Assembly: GCA_017993775.1 (NCBI GenBank)
Contig: JAGOMA010000023.1
Location: 16,856 to 80,855 of the forward strand
Origin: Chloroflexota bacterium
GTDB lineage: Bacteria > Chloroflexota > Anaerolineae > Promineifilales > Promineifilaceae
DNA: 64,000 nt
Reading direction: 5' to 3'
Position 1 is the first letter of the stretch. Each line of letters opens with the position of its first letter. A model generated the notes under the pieces. The model saw only the letters and a list, made by a program, of their open reading frames with translations. It did not search any database and was not told the DNA's origin. The translations under genes were made by a program, and so were the position numbers. This document shows positions 33,806-43,570 of this stretch, one piece after another.

Positions 33806-35002
33806 ATGAATGACGGCCAGCGAACGACGGATGACAGATTACAACGACAAGGGCGGACGGCCATTTTCCTTTCTATTGGCCTCTGGCTGCTGGCGGCGAT
33901 CGGTTTATGGCAGGTCTGGCCGGATTATTGGCAGCGCTGGGCGCTGCTGTCCGGGCTGATGCTGGCCTACGTGCTGGCGCTGTTCTGGCGCAATTTACCC
34001 ACCAACCACCGGCAAGGGGAAACGGCCGTGCTGCCCACCCTCGGCCTGGGCAACAGCCTGACCCTTTATCGTGGTTTGGCGACGGCGCTGCTGACCGGTT
34101 TTATCTTCTCGCCGTGGCCCGGCGGCTTGCTGGCCTGGATTCCGGCCATCCTCTACATGACCGCCGACATCGCCGATTACCTCGATGGCTACGCCGCCCG
34201 CGTCGCCCATCACGCCACCCGCCTGGGCGAAATTTTAGACATGGAATACGACGGCCTGAGCGTGTTGATTGTCACCCTGCTGGCGGTCTGGTTGGGGCAA
34301 CTGCCAGTGTGGTATCTGCCGCTGGGATTGGCCCGTTACCTGTTTGTCTTTGGGCTGTGGCTGCGGGCGCGGCGCGGCCTGCCTATTTACGACATGCCGC
34401 CCAGCGTGCATCGGCGTATTTTCGCCGGTTTCCAGATGGGCTTTCTCAGCGCGGTGTTGTGGCCCATTGTGCCGCCTGCCGGAGCAACGATTGCCGGGAC
34501 GGTGTTTGGCGCGGCTACGGCCGTTAGCTTTTTGCGCGATTGGCTGACGGCCGTTGGCTGGCTGGACCCGCAGAGCGCAGGGTACAAACAGCGGCAGCGG
34601 CAGGTGGTTGTGGCCACGACCCACTGGCTGCCGCTGTTCTTGCGCTTGCTGCTGGCCGAAAGTCTGGCGGTTGTGGTTCTGGCCATGCCCTCGTGGTGGC
34701 CGCCGCTGGAGTGGGTAGAACTGATGACTGCCTGGGGGCTGCCGGGCGTGGTGGCGCTGGCCGATTTGTCGCTGCTGCTGCTGGTGGTTGGCGGCACGGC
34801 CGTCGCTCTCGGCATTCTGGGACGCACCATTTCCTTCTTGCTCGTTTTCCCCGTAGGCTTCGACATGCTCACCCACGGCCTCACCTGGGCCAATGGCACG
34901 GCCCTGGCCTGCGCCGCCGCGATTATGCTGCTAGGAACCGGCGTCTGGTCGCTCTGGCAGCCGGAAGAACGGTGGATGGTAAAACGTGCGGGGGAGAGGT
35001 GA
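33806..35002 (+). CDS. CDP-alcohol phosphatidyltransferase family membrane protein
   Basis: 398 residues. The full catalytic signature D-x2-DG-x2-AR-x8-G-x3-D-x3-D is present in DYLDGYAARVAHHATRLGEI plus LDMEYD, after two or three N-terminal helices. It transfers a phosphatidyl-like group from a CDP-alcohol to an acceptor alcohol in membrane lipid synthesis. It is longer than PgsA/PssA (about 180-250), with a C-terminal part of five further hydrophobic segments (about 240-390). It overlaps the next gene, a flippase-like protein, by 17 bp. Confidence 0.9.
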   Translation: MNDGQRTTDDRLQRQGRTAIFLSIGLWLLAAIGLWQVWPDYWQRWALLSGLMLAYVLALFWRNLPTNHRQGETAVLPTLGLGNSLTLYRGLATALLTGFIFSPWPGGLLAWIPAILYMTADIADYLDGYAARVAHHATRLGEILDMEYDGLSVLIVTLLAVWLGQLPVWYLPLGLARYLFVFGLWLRARRGLPIYDMPPSVHRRIFAGFQMGFLSAVLWPIVPPAGATIAGTVFGAATAVSFLRDWLTAVGWLDPQSAGYKQRQRQVVVATTHWLPLFLRLLLAESLAVVVLAMPSWWPPLEWVELMTAWGLPGVVALADLSLLLLVVGGTAVALGILGRTISFLLVFPVGFDMLTHGLTWANGTALACAAAIMLLGTGVWSLWQPEERWMVKRAGER

Positions 35003-36044
35003 CAGGGTGGTTGGGCGATTGAAATCCGCACGCCGCATTCCGCACTCCGCACTCCGCACTCTGCCCTGGATCGTGGCGGCGGCGCTGTTGGTCCTGCTGC
35101 TGCGTTATGTGCCGCTGGCGGCGGTGTGGGCCACTTTGCAGCGGCTGACGCCTGGCAGCCTGGCGATCTTGGCAGCGCTGAATGGGCTGGTGCTGCTGGC
35201 GCTGAACGGCCGTTGGTGGCTTATTTTGCGCGCTCAGGGCCATCCTGTCCCGTTTTTTAAGCTGCTGGGCTACCGGTTGGCGGCGTTTGGCGTCACTTAC
35301 TTTACGCCCGGCCCGCAGTTTGGCGGCGAGCCGGTGCAGGTGCTGCTGGTAGAACGGCGACACGCCGTCCCACGGCCCACGGCCGTCGCCGCCGTCGCTC
35401 TGGACAAATCGCTGGAACTGCTGGTGAATTTTCTTTTTTTGGCTGTGGGCGTGGGCGTGATCTTGCAGCAGCGTTTGTTTGGCGCGATGGTAGGCGGCGA
35501 AACGGCCGTGCTGGTCATCCTCTTGTTTGCGTTTCCCTTCCTGTTTTTGGCGGCGACATGGGCCGGGTGGTATCCGGTGACACGCGGGCTGCGCTTGATG
35601 AGCCGCCTGCCGCTCTGGCCCGGGCGCGCCCGCTGGCAGCCCCGGTTGGAGCGGCTGCTGGCCGGGCTGCAAGCCAGCGAAGCCCAAGCGACCCATTTTT
35701 GCCAATCGCGCCCGGCGGCGCTGGCGACGGCTTTGTTCGTTTCGCTGTTGAGCTGGCTGCTGCTGATTGCCGAGTACAGCCTGATGCTGCGTTTTTTGGG
35801 CCTGGAACTGACGGCCGTGCAAACCATCGCCCTGCTGACGGCCGCGCGCATGGCCTTTTTGCTGCCGCTGCCCGGCGGCCTGGGCACGCTGGAGGCCAGC
35901 CAGGCGCTGACGCTGACACTGTTGGGTCTCGACCCGGCCGCCGGTCTCAGCGCCAGCCTGCTTATCCGCGCCCGCGATGTGAGTCTGGCCTCCTTTGGCC
36001 TGTGGTTAACCGCGCACAAGCAGCGGTTAACTGCCAACCGTTAA
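34986..36044 (+). CDS. YbhN/LPG-synthase-TM family membrane protein
   Basis: 352 residues from a GTG at 34986 (alternative GTG at 35007). Six to eight helices with family phrases YFTPGPQFGGEPVQVLLVERRH and LPLPGGLGTLEASQALTLTLLG. This is the flippase-like half of MprF, without the transferase domain. The first 25 or so residues (RRIPHSALRTLPW) are written by ACTCCGC word repeats at 35030-35064, so the original start may be lost. Overlap with the phosphatidyltransferase gene suggests a joint role in lipid handling. Confidence 0.87.
   Translation: MRGRGDRVVGRLKSARRIPHSALRTLPWIVAAALLVLLLRYVPLAAVWATLQRLTPGSLAILAALNGLVLLALNGRWWLILRAQGHPVPFFKLLGYRLAAFGVTYFTPGPQFGGEPVQVLLVERRHAVPRPTAVAAVALDKSLELLVNFLFLAVGVGVILQQRLFGAMVGGETAVLVILLFAFPFLFLAATWAGWYPVTRGLRLMSRLPLWPGRARWQPRLERLLAGLQASEAQATHFCQSRPAALATALFVSLLSWLLLIAEYSLMLRFLGLELTAVQTIALLTAARMAFLLPLPGGLGTLEASQALTLTLLGLDPAAGLSASLLIRARDVSLASFGLWLTAHKQRLTANR
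35030..35064. repeat. CGCACTC word repeat at the start of a gene
   Basis: Three to four CGCATTC/CGCACTC words lie within the first 30 codons of the YbhN-like gene. Same word family as 19826-19888 and 23716-23750. Confidence 0.85.
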
Positions 36045-36151
36045 ACGGCGGCTGCCGGGCGAGGTTGGGCAGAAACGGCCGTTGCCGCTAAACTTTCGTC
36101 ACGCAATCCCACACTATCGGCCCCAACTCGCATTTCCCCTGAGGTGAAATC

Positions 36152-37768
36152 ATGTCCACTGACCAGATCAAACAAAGCTACGAAGCCATCCCCTACCCTG
36201 ACCTGTGCTACACCCAGACCCACCCAGACCGGCTGGCGACGCTGGCGACGCTGTTGGGGCTGAAACCGGCGCCGGTGACGCGCTGCCGGGTGCTGGAATT
36301 GGGCTGCGCCATTGGCGGCAACCTGATTCCGATGGCCTATGGGCTGCCGGACAGTGAATTTGTGGGCATCGATCTGTCGCCGCGCCAGATAGACATTGGG
36401 CAAACGGCCGTGCGCGATCTGGCCCTGAGTAACATCAGCCTGCACGCCGCCGACATCATGGACATTGGGCCGGAATGGGGGGAGTTCGATTACATCATCG
36501 CGCATGGGCTGTATTCGTGGGCGCCGCCGGAGGTGAATGACAAATTGTTGGCCATATGCCGCCGCCATCTCGCGCCGCAGGGCGTGGCCTACATCAGTTA
36601 CAACGTTTATCCCGGCTGGCACATGATGGGCGCGCTGCGCGACATGATGCTGTACCGCATCAAAGACATCCACGAGCCGCAGGCGCGGGCGGCCACGGCC
36701 CGCGAGTTTCTCGATTTTTTGGCCGAGGCGATTGAACCCGACGACCCGTATGGCACGTTGGGCGAAACTTATCAGAAGCTGCTGCACAGTTACATGGAGT
36801 TTGTCACCCGCGAGCGGCAGCAGGATAAGGATGGCGACCAGCTTTTGCTGCATGATGAATTGGCGGCGGTGAACACGGCCGTTTACTTTCACGAATTTGT
36901 CGCCCACGCCGCGCAGCATGGCCTGCAATACCTCAGCGAAGCTGATTTTGCCCGTGTCATGCCCACCAACCTGCCGCCCCACGTCATGACGCAGATCAAC
37001 CAGATGGCCGGCAGCGTGATTGAAGTGGAGCAGTACATGGACTTTGTGCGCAACCGGACCTTTCGCCAGACACTGCTTTGCCACGCCGATACACCTGTCC
37101 GCCGGGCTATTGGCGGCGATTTGTCGGCTTTTTACGTCGCCAGTTATGCCCAACCCCTGGAAGAGGGCCTGGATGTGCGAGATACGGCCGTGGCCCAATT
37201 CCAAAGCCCCGATGGCGCAGTGCTGACCAGCGATCACCCCGTCACCAAAGCCGCCATGCTGCGCCTGGCCGAAATCGCGCCGGTTGCCGTGCCCTTTACC
37301 GACCTGCTGGAAACGGCGCGGGAGCAGGTTTACGGCACGGCGGCGGCCCGGATTCCCATCGATCAAGACGCCCGTCTGCTGGCGATGAACATCTTGCAAG
37401 CCTACAGTTACAGCGCCCGTCTGGTGGAACTGCATGTTCACCGGCCTCCTTTTGTGCGGCATGTCAGCCAGAAACCAGCGGCCAGTTCGCTGGCCCGCCG
37501 CCAGCTGAGCCAGGGACAGACCAAAGTGACCAATTTGCGCCACGAGCGGGTAAATCTGGATCCCATCAGCCAGGCGCTGCTGCCTCACCTGGATGGAACC
37601 CACGACCGAACCGCACTGCTGCGCCAACTGGCGGCCCATGTGGCCGCCGGCGACCTGGCATTGGCCGATGTTGAAGTGGTCGAGGAGGCCGAATTGCCAG
37701 AGAAACTTTCCCGCGAAATGTTTTTCAGCCTGCAATTGCTGGCCTGGGCGGCGTTGTTGGTGGGGTAG
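36152..37768 (+). CDS. SAM-dependent methyltransferase with regulatory domain
   Basis: 538 residues. The N-terminal class I methyltransferase domain has motif I VLELGCAIGGNL, acid EFVGIDLS and DYIIAHGLYSWAPP. The middle part (about 200-310) matches the methyltransferase regulatory domain family (PKMT type), and the C-terminus (about 400-530) is an all-helical segment seen in the same proteins. The substrate may be a protein; this is not proved. The N-terminal phrase YEAIPYPDLCYTQTHPDRL is typical. The gene stands alone on the plus strand. Confidence 0.88.
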   Translation: MSTDQIKQSYEAIPYPDLCYTQTHPDRLATLATLLGLKPAPVTRCRVLELGCAIGGNLIPMAYGLPDSEFVGIDLSPRQIDIGQTAVRDLALSNISLHAADIMDIGPEWGEFDYIIAHGLYSWAPPEVNDKLLAICRRHLAPQGVAYISYNVYPGWHMMGALRDMMLYRIKDIHEPQARAATAREFLDFLAEAIEPDDPYGTLGETYQKLLHSYMEFVTRERQQDKDGDQLLLHDELAAVNTAVYFHEFVAHAAQHGLQYLSEADFARVMPTNLPPHVMTQINQMAGSVIEVEQYMDFVRNRTFRQTLLCHADTPVRRAIGGDLSAFYVASYAQPLEEGLDVRDTAVAQFQSPDGAVLTSDHPVTKAAMLRLAEIAPVAVPFTDLLETAREQVYGTAAARIPIDQDARLLAMNILQAYSYSARLVELHVHRPPFVRHVSQKPAASSLARRQLSQGQTKVTNLRHERVNLDPISQALLPHLDGTHDRTALLRQLAAHVAAGDLALADVEVVEEAELPEKLSREMFFSLQLLAWAALLVG

Positions 37769-37777
37769 GAGGGGGGA

Positions 37778-37835
37778 GTGGAGGCTGGAGATTGGAGATT
37801 GGGGAGAAATCAGTCTCCAGTCTCCAGTCTCCCAT
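37778..37835. repeat. Word-repeat hairpin (GGAGATT / AGTCTCC words)
   Basis: GGCTGGAGATTGGAGATTGG is followed by CAGTCTCCAGTCTCCAGTCTCC. It lies between convergent genes and writes the final residues RLETGD and the TGA stop of the glycosyltransferase. Confidence 0.85.
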
Positions 37836-38991
37836 CTTTATAAACGCATTCCAGCCGGTCGGCGAGGCGCGACCAGGCGAAGGTTTCGGCGTAGTGGCGA
37901 CGGCCGTTGCCCGCCATGCGCGCCCTTTCTTCCGGTTCCGATAGCAGATGGATCAGGTCGGCGGTCAGGCCGGCGGTGTCGCCGCTGGGGCGCAACAGGC
38001 CTGTTTGCCCGTGGCGGACGTACTCGCCCACCTGCCCCACCGCCTCCCCCACAACCGGAATACCCAGAGCCAGCATGTCGGCCAGCTTGACGGGGCATTT
38101 GGCCCGGTTGAGCAGCGTGTCTTCCATAAGGTAGAGGCCCACGTCGGCGCGGCTGAGCAGGGCCGGCAGCTCTGCTTCATCGACCCACCCGGCATCGACG
38201 ACGGCGTCCAGCAACTCGGCCTCGGCCAACTGCTGGCGGAATTGGGCGGCGTCGGCGGCATAAAGTCCTGCGCCGACGGCGAGGATGCGGAGAGTGGGCA
38301 CGGCCGTTTTCACCCCGCGCAGCGCCGTCACCAACCGCCCCGTCTCAAACTCGAACAACCGGCTGTACAGCAAAACCGTCGGCGCCGCTTCTCCGTCGCT
38401 GCCCGAGCCGCGTTCGTGGGTATCGGCAAGTTGTGTCCTGATCCCCGTCCCGTTGGGCACATACGCCACCCGGTCCGGCGGCACGCCATGTCCCCAGGCC
38501 AGCGTTTGCAAGGCGCGGCTGGCCACAGTAAGGGCATGGCAGTGGGTCATCCCCCAACGTTCCTGCCAGGCAAAGAAATGTTTTTGCGCGGCGGAATAAG
38601 GAGCCAGATCATTCCAGCCGCCCCAGCCCTCCCAATCGTCGCTGTCGACCACCAGGCGCACATCCCGACGGTGAAACTGCCACAACCACCAGGCGGCCAA
38701 GCCACTGTAGGCTTTGGGCTTGAAGCAGTGTACCACGTCTGGCTGCCAGTCCAACACCTCGCGCAGCAGGCGGCGGGTGATGCCCGGCAGCCCGCCAGCC
38801 AGGGAGACGTTGCGCACCAGCACGCCATCTTCTTGCCAGCATTTGTCGGCTTCGGCGGGGGTTTGCCAGGGGGGCATGACGATTTGCACCTGATGGCCGC
38901 GGGCGGCTAACGGCCGTGCCAGACCCAGCGCCCGGCTGCGCATCGTTTTGTTGGGATGAAAGCCAAACGGCCCGACCATGGCAATTCGCAT
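37810..38991 (-). CDS. Glycosyltransferase family 4 (GT-B fold)
   Basis: 393 residues. N-terminal GT-B domain: MRIAMVGPFGFHPNKTMRSRALGLARPLAARGH; C-terminal nucleotide-sugar site: ADVGLYLMEDTLLNRAKCPVKLADMLALGIPVVGEAVG, where the usual E-x7-E is altered (MEDTLLNRAKCPVKLAD). It probably moves a sugar from an NDP-sugar to lipid or polysaccharide. The stop region is a word repeat. Acceptor unknown. Confidence 0.88.
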   Translation of the reverse strand: MRIAMVGPFGFHPNKTMRSRALGLARPLAARGHQVQIVMPPWQTPAEADKCWQEDGVLVRNVSLAGGLPGITRRLLREVLDWQPDVVHCFKPKAYSGLAAWWLWQFHRRDVRLVVDSDDWEGWGGWNDLAPYSAAQKHFFAWQERWGMTHCHALTVASRALQTLAWGHGVPPDRVAYVPNGTGIRTQLADTHERGSGSDGEAAPTVLLYSRLFEFETGRLVTALRGVKTAVPTLRILAVGAGLYAADAAQFRQQLAEAELLDAVVDAGWVDEAELPALLSRADVGLYLMEDTLLNRAKCPVKLADMLALGIPVVGEAVGQVGEYVRHGQTGLLRPSGDTAGLTADLIHLLSEPEERARMAGNGRRHYAETFAWSRLADRLECVYKDGRLETGD

Positions 38992-39010
38992 GGAATATCT
39001 TTATCACGAA

Positions 39011-39117
39011 TGCGGTAAATTGGCGAATTGGCAGATTGGCGAATTGGCGCGGGTTGGTTACAGTTGAGGAGTGAATGCTGCGCAAATCGTAAATCGTAAA
39101 TCGCAACTCGCAACTCA
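39011..39117. repeat. Word-repeat spacer (TTGGCGAA and AAATCGT words)
   Basis: AATTGGCGAATTGGCAGATTGG words at 39014-39050 and CAAATCGTAAATCGTAAATCG words at 39080-39117 fill the divergent spacer between the glycosyltransferase and the esterase. No promoter is evident. Confidence 0.75.
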
Positions 39118-39140
39118 TCACGCAGTAAAAAGGTTTCCCT

Positions 39141-40031
39141 ATGACTAGCTTTCAATTTCAGGCCATTTTGCAGCTTTTACAATCCAGTCCGTTGCCGGAA
39201 ACCATTTCGATTGCCGACCGGCGGGCGGGCGAGGAGGCCCTGGCCGGGCAGTCGCCGCTGCCGGCGAATGTGTACGTGGAGGAAGTTACGGCCGTTACCG
39301 TGCCCGCCCTCCTCATCGCCGCCGCCGGAACCCGCGACGAGCGGGTGATTTTGTATTTTCACGGCGGCGGCTACTGCGTCGGCTCGCCAACCACGCACCG
39401 CGATTTTGCCTGGCGGCTGTCGGCGGCCAGCGCGGCGCGAGTGCTGCTGCCGCATTACCGGCGCGCGCCAGAGCATCCATTCCCAACGGCCGTCGACGAC
39501 GCCGTCACCACCTACCGCTGGCTGCTCGAACAGGGCATCCACCCAGACAATCTGGTAATTGGCGGGGATTCGGCCGGGGGCGGGCTGGTCCTGGCAACCA
39601 TGGCCCGCCTGCGCGATGAGGGCGAGCGGCTGCCGGCGGCGGCCGTGCTGCTCTCGCCCTGGGTCGATCTGGCCCTGACCGGCGATTCGCTGTCCGGCAA
39701 AGCGGCGGAAGACCCGATTCTCAGCCGGGCGCAGTTGCAAGAATTTGCCGACCTGTATCTGGGGGATGCAGACCCGCGCACGCCGCTGGCATCGCCGCTG
39801 TATGCGGACTTGTCTGGTCTGCCGCCGCTGCTGATTCAGGCGGGCACGGCCGAAATTTTGCTAGACGACGCGGTTCGCCTGGCGGAACGGGCCGGCGATG
39901 CGGGCGTGGATGTGACGCTGGACATCTGGCCGGAGATGATTCACGTCTGGCAGGGGTTTGCGGGATTTTTACCGGAAGGGCAAACGGCCGTGACGCAAAT
40001 TGGCGCGTTTGTTCGGGCGCGGGTCGGTTAG
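39141..40031 (+). CDS. Alpha/beta hydrolase of the hormone-sensitive lipase family
   Basis: 296 residues. HSL-family oxyanion motif HGGGYCVGSP, nucleophile GGDSAGGGLVLA (Ser near residue 148), acid near LLDDAVRLAERA and His in EMIHVWQGFAGFLPEG. It would hydrolyse short or medium acyl esters in the cytoplasm. It ends 1 bp before the stop of the converging acyltransferase gene. Confidence 0.92.
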   Translation: MTSFQFQAILQLLQSSPLPETISIADRRAGEEALAGQSPLPANVYVEEVTAVTVPALLIAAAGTRDERVILYFHGGGYCVGSPTTHRDFAWRLSAASAARVLLPHYRRAPEHPFPTAVDDAVTTYRWLLEQGIHPDNLVIGGDSAGGGLVLATMARLRDEGERLPAAAVLLSPWVDLALTGDSLSGKAAEDPILSRAQLQEFADLYLGDADPRTPLASPLYADLSGLPPLLIQAGTAEILLDDAVRLAERAGDAGVDVTLDIWPEMIHVWQGFAGFLPEGQTAVTQIGAFVRARVG

Positions 40032-40032
40032 G

Positions 40033-40776
40033 TCAGGCCGGGCTTTCGCCAGAGAGGCCCTGATAATCCTGGAACGATGAGGGGGAAACGGCCGTGTCTC
40101 CTCCCTGTGCCGCCAGCAAAGTCCGCAGTTGGGGATGGTTGGCATAAAAGCCGCGATATTTTGCCGGGAGCATAACCGCAATTCGGCACATCACCTGATC
40201 GGTTTGCGCGCGTAAGAACAGCTCGCGATTTTTGCCGCGCGGCATGGGCGGCAGCACGTATGGCTCACCAATGCGCACATGAATGGTCAACCGCCGCAGC
40301 TGCTTGATCCTGGATATGACCAGACGATCTTCCGTGCCCCAAATAGCGATAGGAATCACCGGCGCGCCCGTTTTCGCCGCCAGAAACGCAACCCCTTCTT
40401 TCGCTTCCATCAACGCTTCGGTCTTGCTGCGAGTGCCCTCTGGAGCCATCGCCAGAATCTGACCTTGCTTGATGCGTTTGATCACTTCACGCAAGGTTTC
40501 AAAATCGGCCTCGTAACGGTTTAGCCACAACGCATCCAACTGCTTCATCACCCACCGCCAGAAAAAGTATTTTTGGTATTTTTCGGCGATCATGAGGACA
40601 AAATCTTCGCGGTCGGAAACGATGACAGCCAGCGCCGCATCCATGCGCCCCAAATGATTGGAGGCGACAATGGCGCTGCCCGTAGGAGGGATGTGTTCCA
40701 GTCCGGTCACATCAATTTCAGCCGCTACTCGCAAAATGGGGCGAGTGACGTTGCGCATGAGGTGAATAAATTTCAT
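40033..40776 (-). CDS. PlsC-like 1-acylglycerol-3-phosphate acyltransferase
   Basis: 247 residues. Acyltransferase blocks: I NHLGRMDAAL (NHx4D), III AMAPEGTRSK and block IV VPVIPIAIWGTE. A hydrophobic start anchors it in the membrane. It probably acylates lysophosphatidate or a similar lysolipid in phospholipid synthesis. A gene for a histone-deacetylase-like enzyme lies upstream in the same direction, with a 147-bp gap. Confidence 0.9.
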   Translation of the reverse strand: MKFIHLMRNVTRPILRVAAEIDVTGLEHIPPTGSAIVASNHLGRMDAALAVIVSDREDFVLMIAEKYQKYFFWRWVMKQLDALWLNRYEADFETLREVIKRIKQGQILAMAPEGTRSKTEALMEAKEGVAFLAAKTGAPVIPIAIWGTEDRLVISRIKQLRRLTIHVRIGEPYVLPPMPRGKNRELFLRAQTDQVMCRIAVMLPAKYRGFYANHPQLRTLLAAQGGDTAVSPSSFQDYQGLSGESPA

Positions 40777-40923
40777 AGGTCATCCTGAAAACTAGGCTTT
40801 CTAACTGGCGGTGCAGCGGATAGTCACAGCTCCCTGGTTGTCCGTGTTGGCAGCGCCACCCAGTTCATTATACCCGCTGACACGGCCCGATGCCATTTTC
40901 AGCCGCGCCGGACCGGGCACGGC

Positions 40924-41820
40924 TCAATCTAATCCGGCAGCGATCTGGATGGTTTGCAGTTGGACGGCGACCGTTTCGGGCAGGGAACGGCCGTATCCCC
41001 CCGCCATCGTTACGGCCACCGGCAGCCCGGCGGCCCGGCACAATCCCAACACCAACCGGTCGCGCTCGCCAACCCCGGCCTTGGTCAGGCACAGGCGGCC
41101 CAGGCGGTCCTGTTCATGCACGTCGGCCCCGGCCAGGTAGATGACCAGATCGGCGCGGGCGCGAGTAACGGCCGTGCGCAAGGCCGGTTCCAGCGCCGCC
41201 AGGTAGTCGGCGTCGCCGGTATCGTCTGGCAAGCCCACGTCCAGGTCGCCGGGGATTTTGCGAAAAGGGAAGTTTTTCTCGCCGTGAATGGAAAAAGTGA
41301 AGATGGTGTCGTCGCCCTGGGTGATTTGGGCGGTGCCGTTGCCCTGGTGAACGTCGCAGTCCACTACCAGCACGCGGCGGGCGCGCCCTTCGGCCTGCAT
41401 GGCGCGGGCGGCGGCGACGGTGTCGTTGTAGATGCAGAAGCCCTGGCCTTCGTCCCAGCAGGCGTGATGGGTGCCGCCGCCGAGGGTGGCGCTACGGCCG
41501 TTTTGCAGCGCGGTACGGCAGGCGGCAATGGTCGCCCCCACGGAATGTTGGCAGCGCACGACCAGTTCGGGCGACCAGGGCAGGCCAATGCGGCGGATTT
41601 CCTGGGGAGAGAGACGGCCGTTAGCCACTTTGCTCAGGTATTCTTCGCTGTGCGCCCGGCGAAGCTGGTTGTCGGTCGCCGGGGTGGGGGTGATCAGGTT
41701 TTCGGGCGGCACGACCCGCGCCGTCTCGACCGCTTCCCGCAGCAGGCGGTACTTCTCGGCCGGAAAACGATGGCCTTCGGGCAAGGGAAAGGTAAACGAG
41801 TCGTAAGTGAAGATGTTCAT
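40924..41820 (-). CDS. Histone deacetylase-like amidohydrolase
   Basis: 298 residues of the class II-like HDAC/acetoin-utilisation family: GGGTHHACWDEGQGFCIYND with the charge-relay His pair, zinc ligands Asp and His in VLVVDCDVHQGNG, and third ligand region near LAGADVHEQDRLG. Bacterial members deacetylate polyamines, acetylated proteins or small amides. It follows pstB by 44 bp, the place often taken by phoU. A functional tie to phosphate is not shown. Confidence 0.92.
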   Translation of the reverse strand: MNIFTYDSFTFPLPEGHRFPAEKYRLLREAVETARVVPPENLITPTPATDNQLRRAHSEEYLSKVANGRLSPQEIRRIGLPWSPELVVRCQHSVGATIAACRTALQNGRSATLGGGTHHACWDEGQGFCIYNDTVAAARAMQAEGRARRVLVVDCDVHQGNGTAQITQGDDTIFTFSIHGEKNFPFRKIPGDLDVGLPDDTGDADYLAALEPALRTAVTRARADLVIYLAGADVHEQDRLGRLCLTKAGVGERDRLVLGLCRAAGLPVAVTMAGGYGRSLPETVAVQLQTIQIAAGLD

Positions 41821-41864
41821 CCGGGCTGATTATGCCCAGAGAAGGGGGAACAATCAAGCCTCCG

Positions 41865-42614
41865 TCAGCCGATGCGCCGGGCCAGATAAGCCTGGGTGAG
41901 TTCCTGGCGGGGCTGCTCAAAAAAGGCAGCGGCAGGGCCGTGTTCCACCAATTCGCCCAGCCACATAAAGATGACGTGGTCGGCCAGCCGCCGCGCCTGG
42001 TCGATGTCGTGGGTCACCATGACCAGCGTGTACGCTTCTTTCAGACCGCTGAGCAGGTCTTCGATGGCGCGGGCGGAGATGGGGTCCAGCGAGGCAGTGG
42101 ATTCGTCGCAGAGCAAAATTTCCGGCGCCACGGCCAGAGTGCGCGCCAGGCACAGCCGCTGCTGCTGCCCGCCGGACAGCCCGACGGCCGGTGTTTTGAG
42201 GCGGTCCTTCACCTCGTCCCAGAGGCCCACGGCCGTTAACTGCGCCGTCACCAATTGGTCGAGACGGCCGTTGGCCAACCCGTGAATGCGCGGGCCGTAG
42301 GCCACGTTGTCAAAAATCGACATGGGCAGCGGAAAGGGCTTTTGCGCCAGCAAACCAATGCGCGTGCGGATTTCGGTCACGTCCACGCCGGGATCGTAGA
42401 TGTTACGGCCGTCGAAAAACACCTGTCCGGTCACCCGCACCTGCTCGTTCAGGTCCAACAGGCGGTTGAGGCTTTTCAGCAGCGTCGATTTGCCGCAGCC
42501 GGATGGCCCAATGATGGCCGTGATCTGCCGCCGGGGAATATCGACGGTAATGTCGGTGAGCGCCCGCTGTTTGCCATACCAGACGTTGAGTTTGCGAATA
42601 GAAAGTGGTTGCAT
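41865..42614 (-). CDS. pstB: Phosphate ABC transporter ATPase PstB
   Basis: 249 residues with Walker [14 protein letters not shown]-loop [22 protein letters not shown], signature [14 protein letters not shown], Walker [16 protein letters not shown] and switch [12 protein letters not shown]. The Q-loop phrase PFPxSIxxNVAYGxR is the PstB mark. It is slightly shorter at the C-terminus than many. Last gene of the pst run; the order is S-C-A-B. Confidence 0.96.
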   Translation of the reverse strand: MQPLSIRKLNVWYGKQRALTDITVDIPRRQITAIIGPSGCGKSTLLKSLNRLLDLNEQVRVTGQVFFDGRNIYDPGVDVTEIRTRIGLLAQKPFPLPMSIFDNVAYGPRIHGLANGRLDQLVTAQLTAVGLWDEVKDRLKTPAVGLSGGQQQRLCLARTLAVAPEILLCDESTASLDPISARAIEDLLSGLKEAYTLVMVTHDIDQARRLADHVIFMWLGELVEHGPAAAFFEQPRQELTQAYLARRIG

Positions 42615-42631
42615 GGGAATCCTTATCTGGA

Positions 42632-42691
42632 AGACCCCAAGGGTTTTGCCTCGTTTGGAACAAAAAACTGAAGGTCAAACCCTTGGGGTCT
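42632..42691. repeat. AGACCCCAAGGGTTT hairpin between pstA and pstB
   Basis: AGACCCCAAGGGTTT at 42632-42646 is exactly complementary to 42677-42691, with a 30-nt loop. It fills the 82-bp pstA-pstB gap and could reduce or process the transcript there. Confidence 0.8.
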
Positions 42692-42696
42692 AACTA

Positions 42697-43551
42697 CTAT
42701 CTAATCACATTGCGGCCCAGGCGGGCGCTGGACAGATGAGCCAGCAAGCTGACAACCAGGACAAGCAGGGTCAGAACCAGGGCAGACGCATAGGCGCGGG
42801 CCTGGACTTCCGGGAAGGGCGTGCTGAGCTGGTAAAAGACGGCCAACGGCAGCGACGCGACCGGGCGCAGCAGCGATTCGGGCATGTTGTCGGTGTAACC
42901 GGCGGTAAAGAGGACCGAGGCGGCGTCGCCAATGCCCCGACCAAACGCCAGGAGTACGGCCGTTAACAACCCCGGTATCGTCTGGCGCAGCAGCACGCCC
43001 ATCAATTCCAGGCGCGTGGCGCCCAGCGCCAGCGCCGTCTCGCGCAGCTGCGGCGGGGCCATGTGCAGCACTTCGTCGAAGGTGCGGGCCAGAATAGGCA
43101 GCACGACCAGGGCCAGGGTGAGGATGCCGGCCAGCAGCGAGGCGCGTAAACCCAGGAAAATCATCAGCGAAAAGCCAAAGGCGCCGTAAACGATGCTGGG
43201 GATGCCCCACATGATGTCTAATGTCAGGCGAACGGTGTGGGCGAAACGGCCGTTTCGCCCATACACATGGCTGTACAACACCACCGGCACGGCAATCACC
43301 GCCGCCAGCAGCGTCGCGCCCAGCGCCAGATACAACGAGCCGACGATGGCGTTGAGGATGCCGCCGCCCTTGCCCAGGTAAAACCCGCCCTGCGGCGACT
43401 GCGACACCATCTCCCAACTCAGCGCCCTCACGCCGCGCCAGACAATCACCCACAAAATCAAGCCCAGCGCCAGCGCCGCCGCCGCCAGCGACAAACGCAT
43501 CAACCAGACAAAAAATAGTTCTTCCAGCTTCCTGATGGTCCTGCGTTTCAT
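42697..43551 (-). CDS. pstA: Phosphate ABC transporter permease PstA
   Basis: 284 residues with six helices. Family phrases: [47 protein letters not shown], the coupling motif [13 protein letters not shown] and [19 protein letters not shown]. It pairs with PstC as the phosphate channel. Confidence 0.95.
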   Translation of the reverse strand: MKRRTIRKLEELFFVWLMRLSLAAAALALGLILWVIVWRGVRALSWEMVSQSPQGGFYLGKGGGILNAIVGSLYLALGATLLAAVIAVPVVLYSHVYGRNGRFAHTVRLTLDIMWGIPSIVYGAFGFSLMIFLGLRASLLAGILTLALVVLPILARTFDEVLHMAPPQLRETALALGATRLELMGVLLRQTIPGLLTAVLLAFGRGIGDAASVLFTAGYTDNMPESLLRPVASLPLAVFYQLSTPFPEVQARAYASALVLTLLVLVVSLLAHLSSARLGRNVIR

Positions 43552-43570
43552 GATTCCTCCGGAGAGATTG

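Noticed and set aside
40924..41820. PhoU at the end of the pst operon
   Set aside because: The gene after pstB has HDAC motifs (zinc ligands and His pair) and no PhoU helices.
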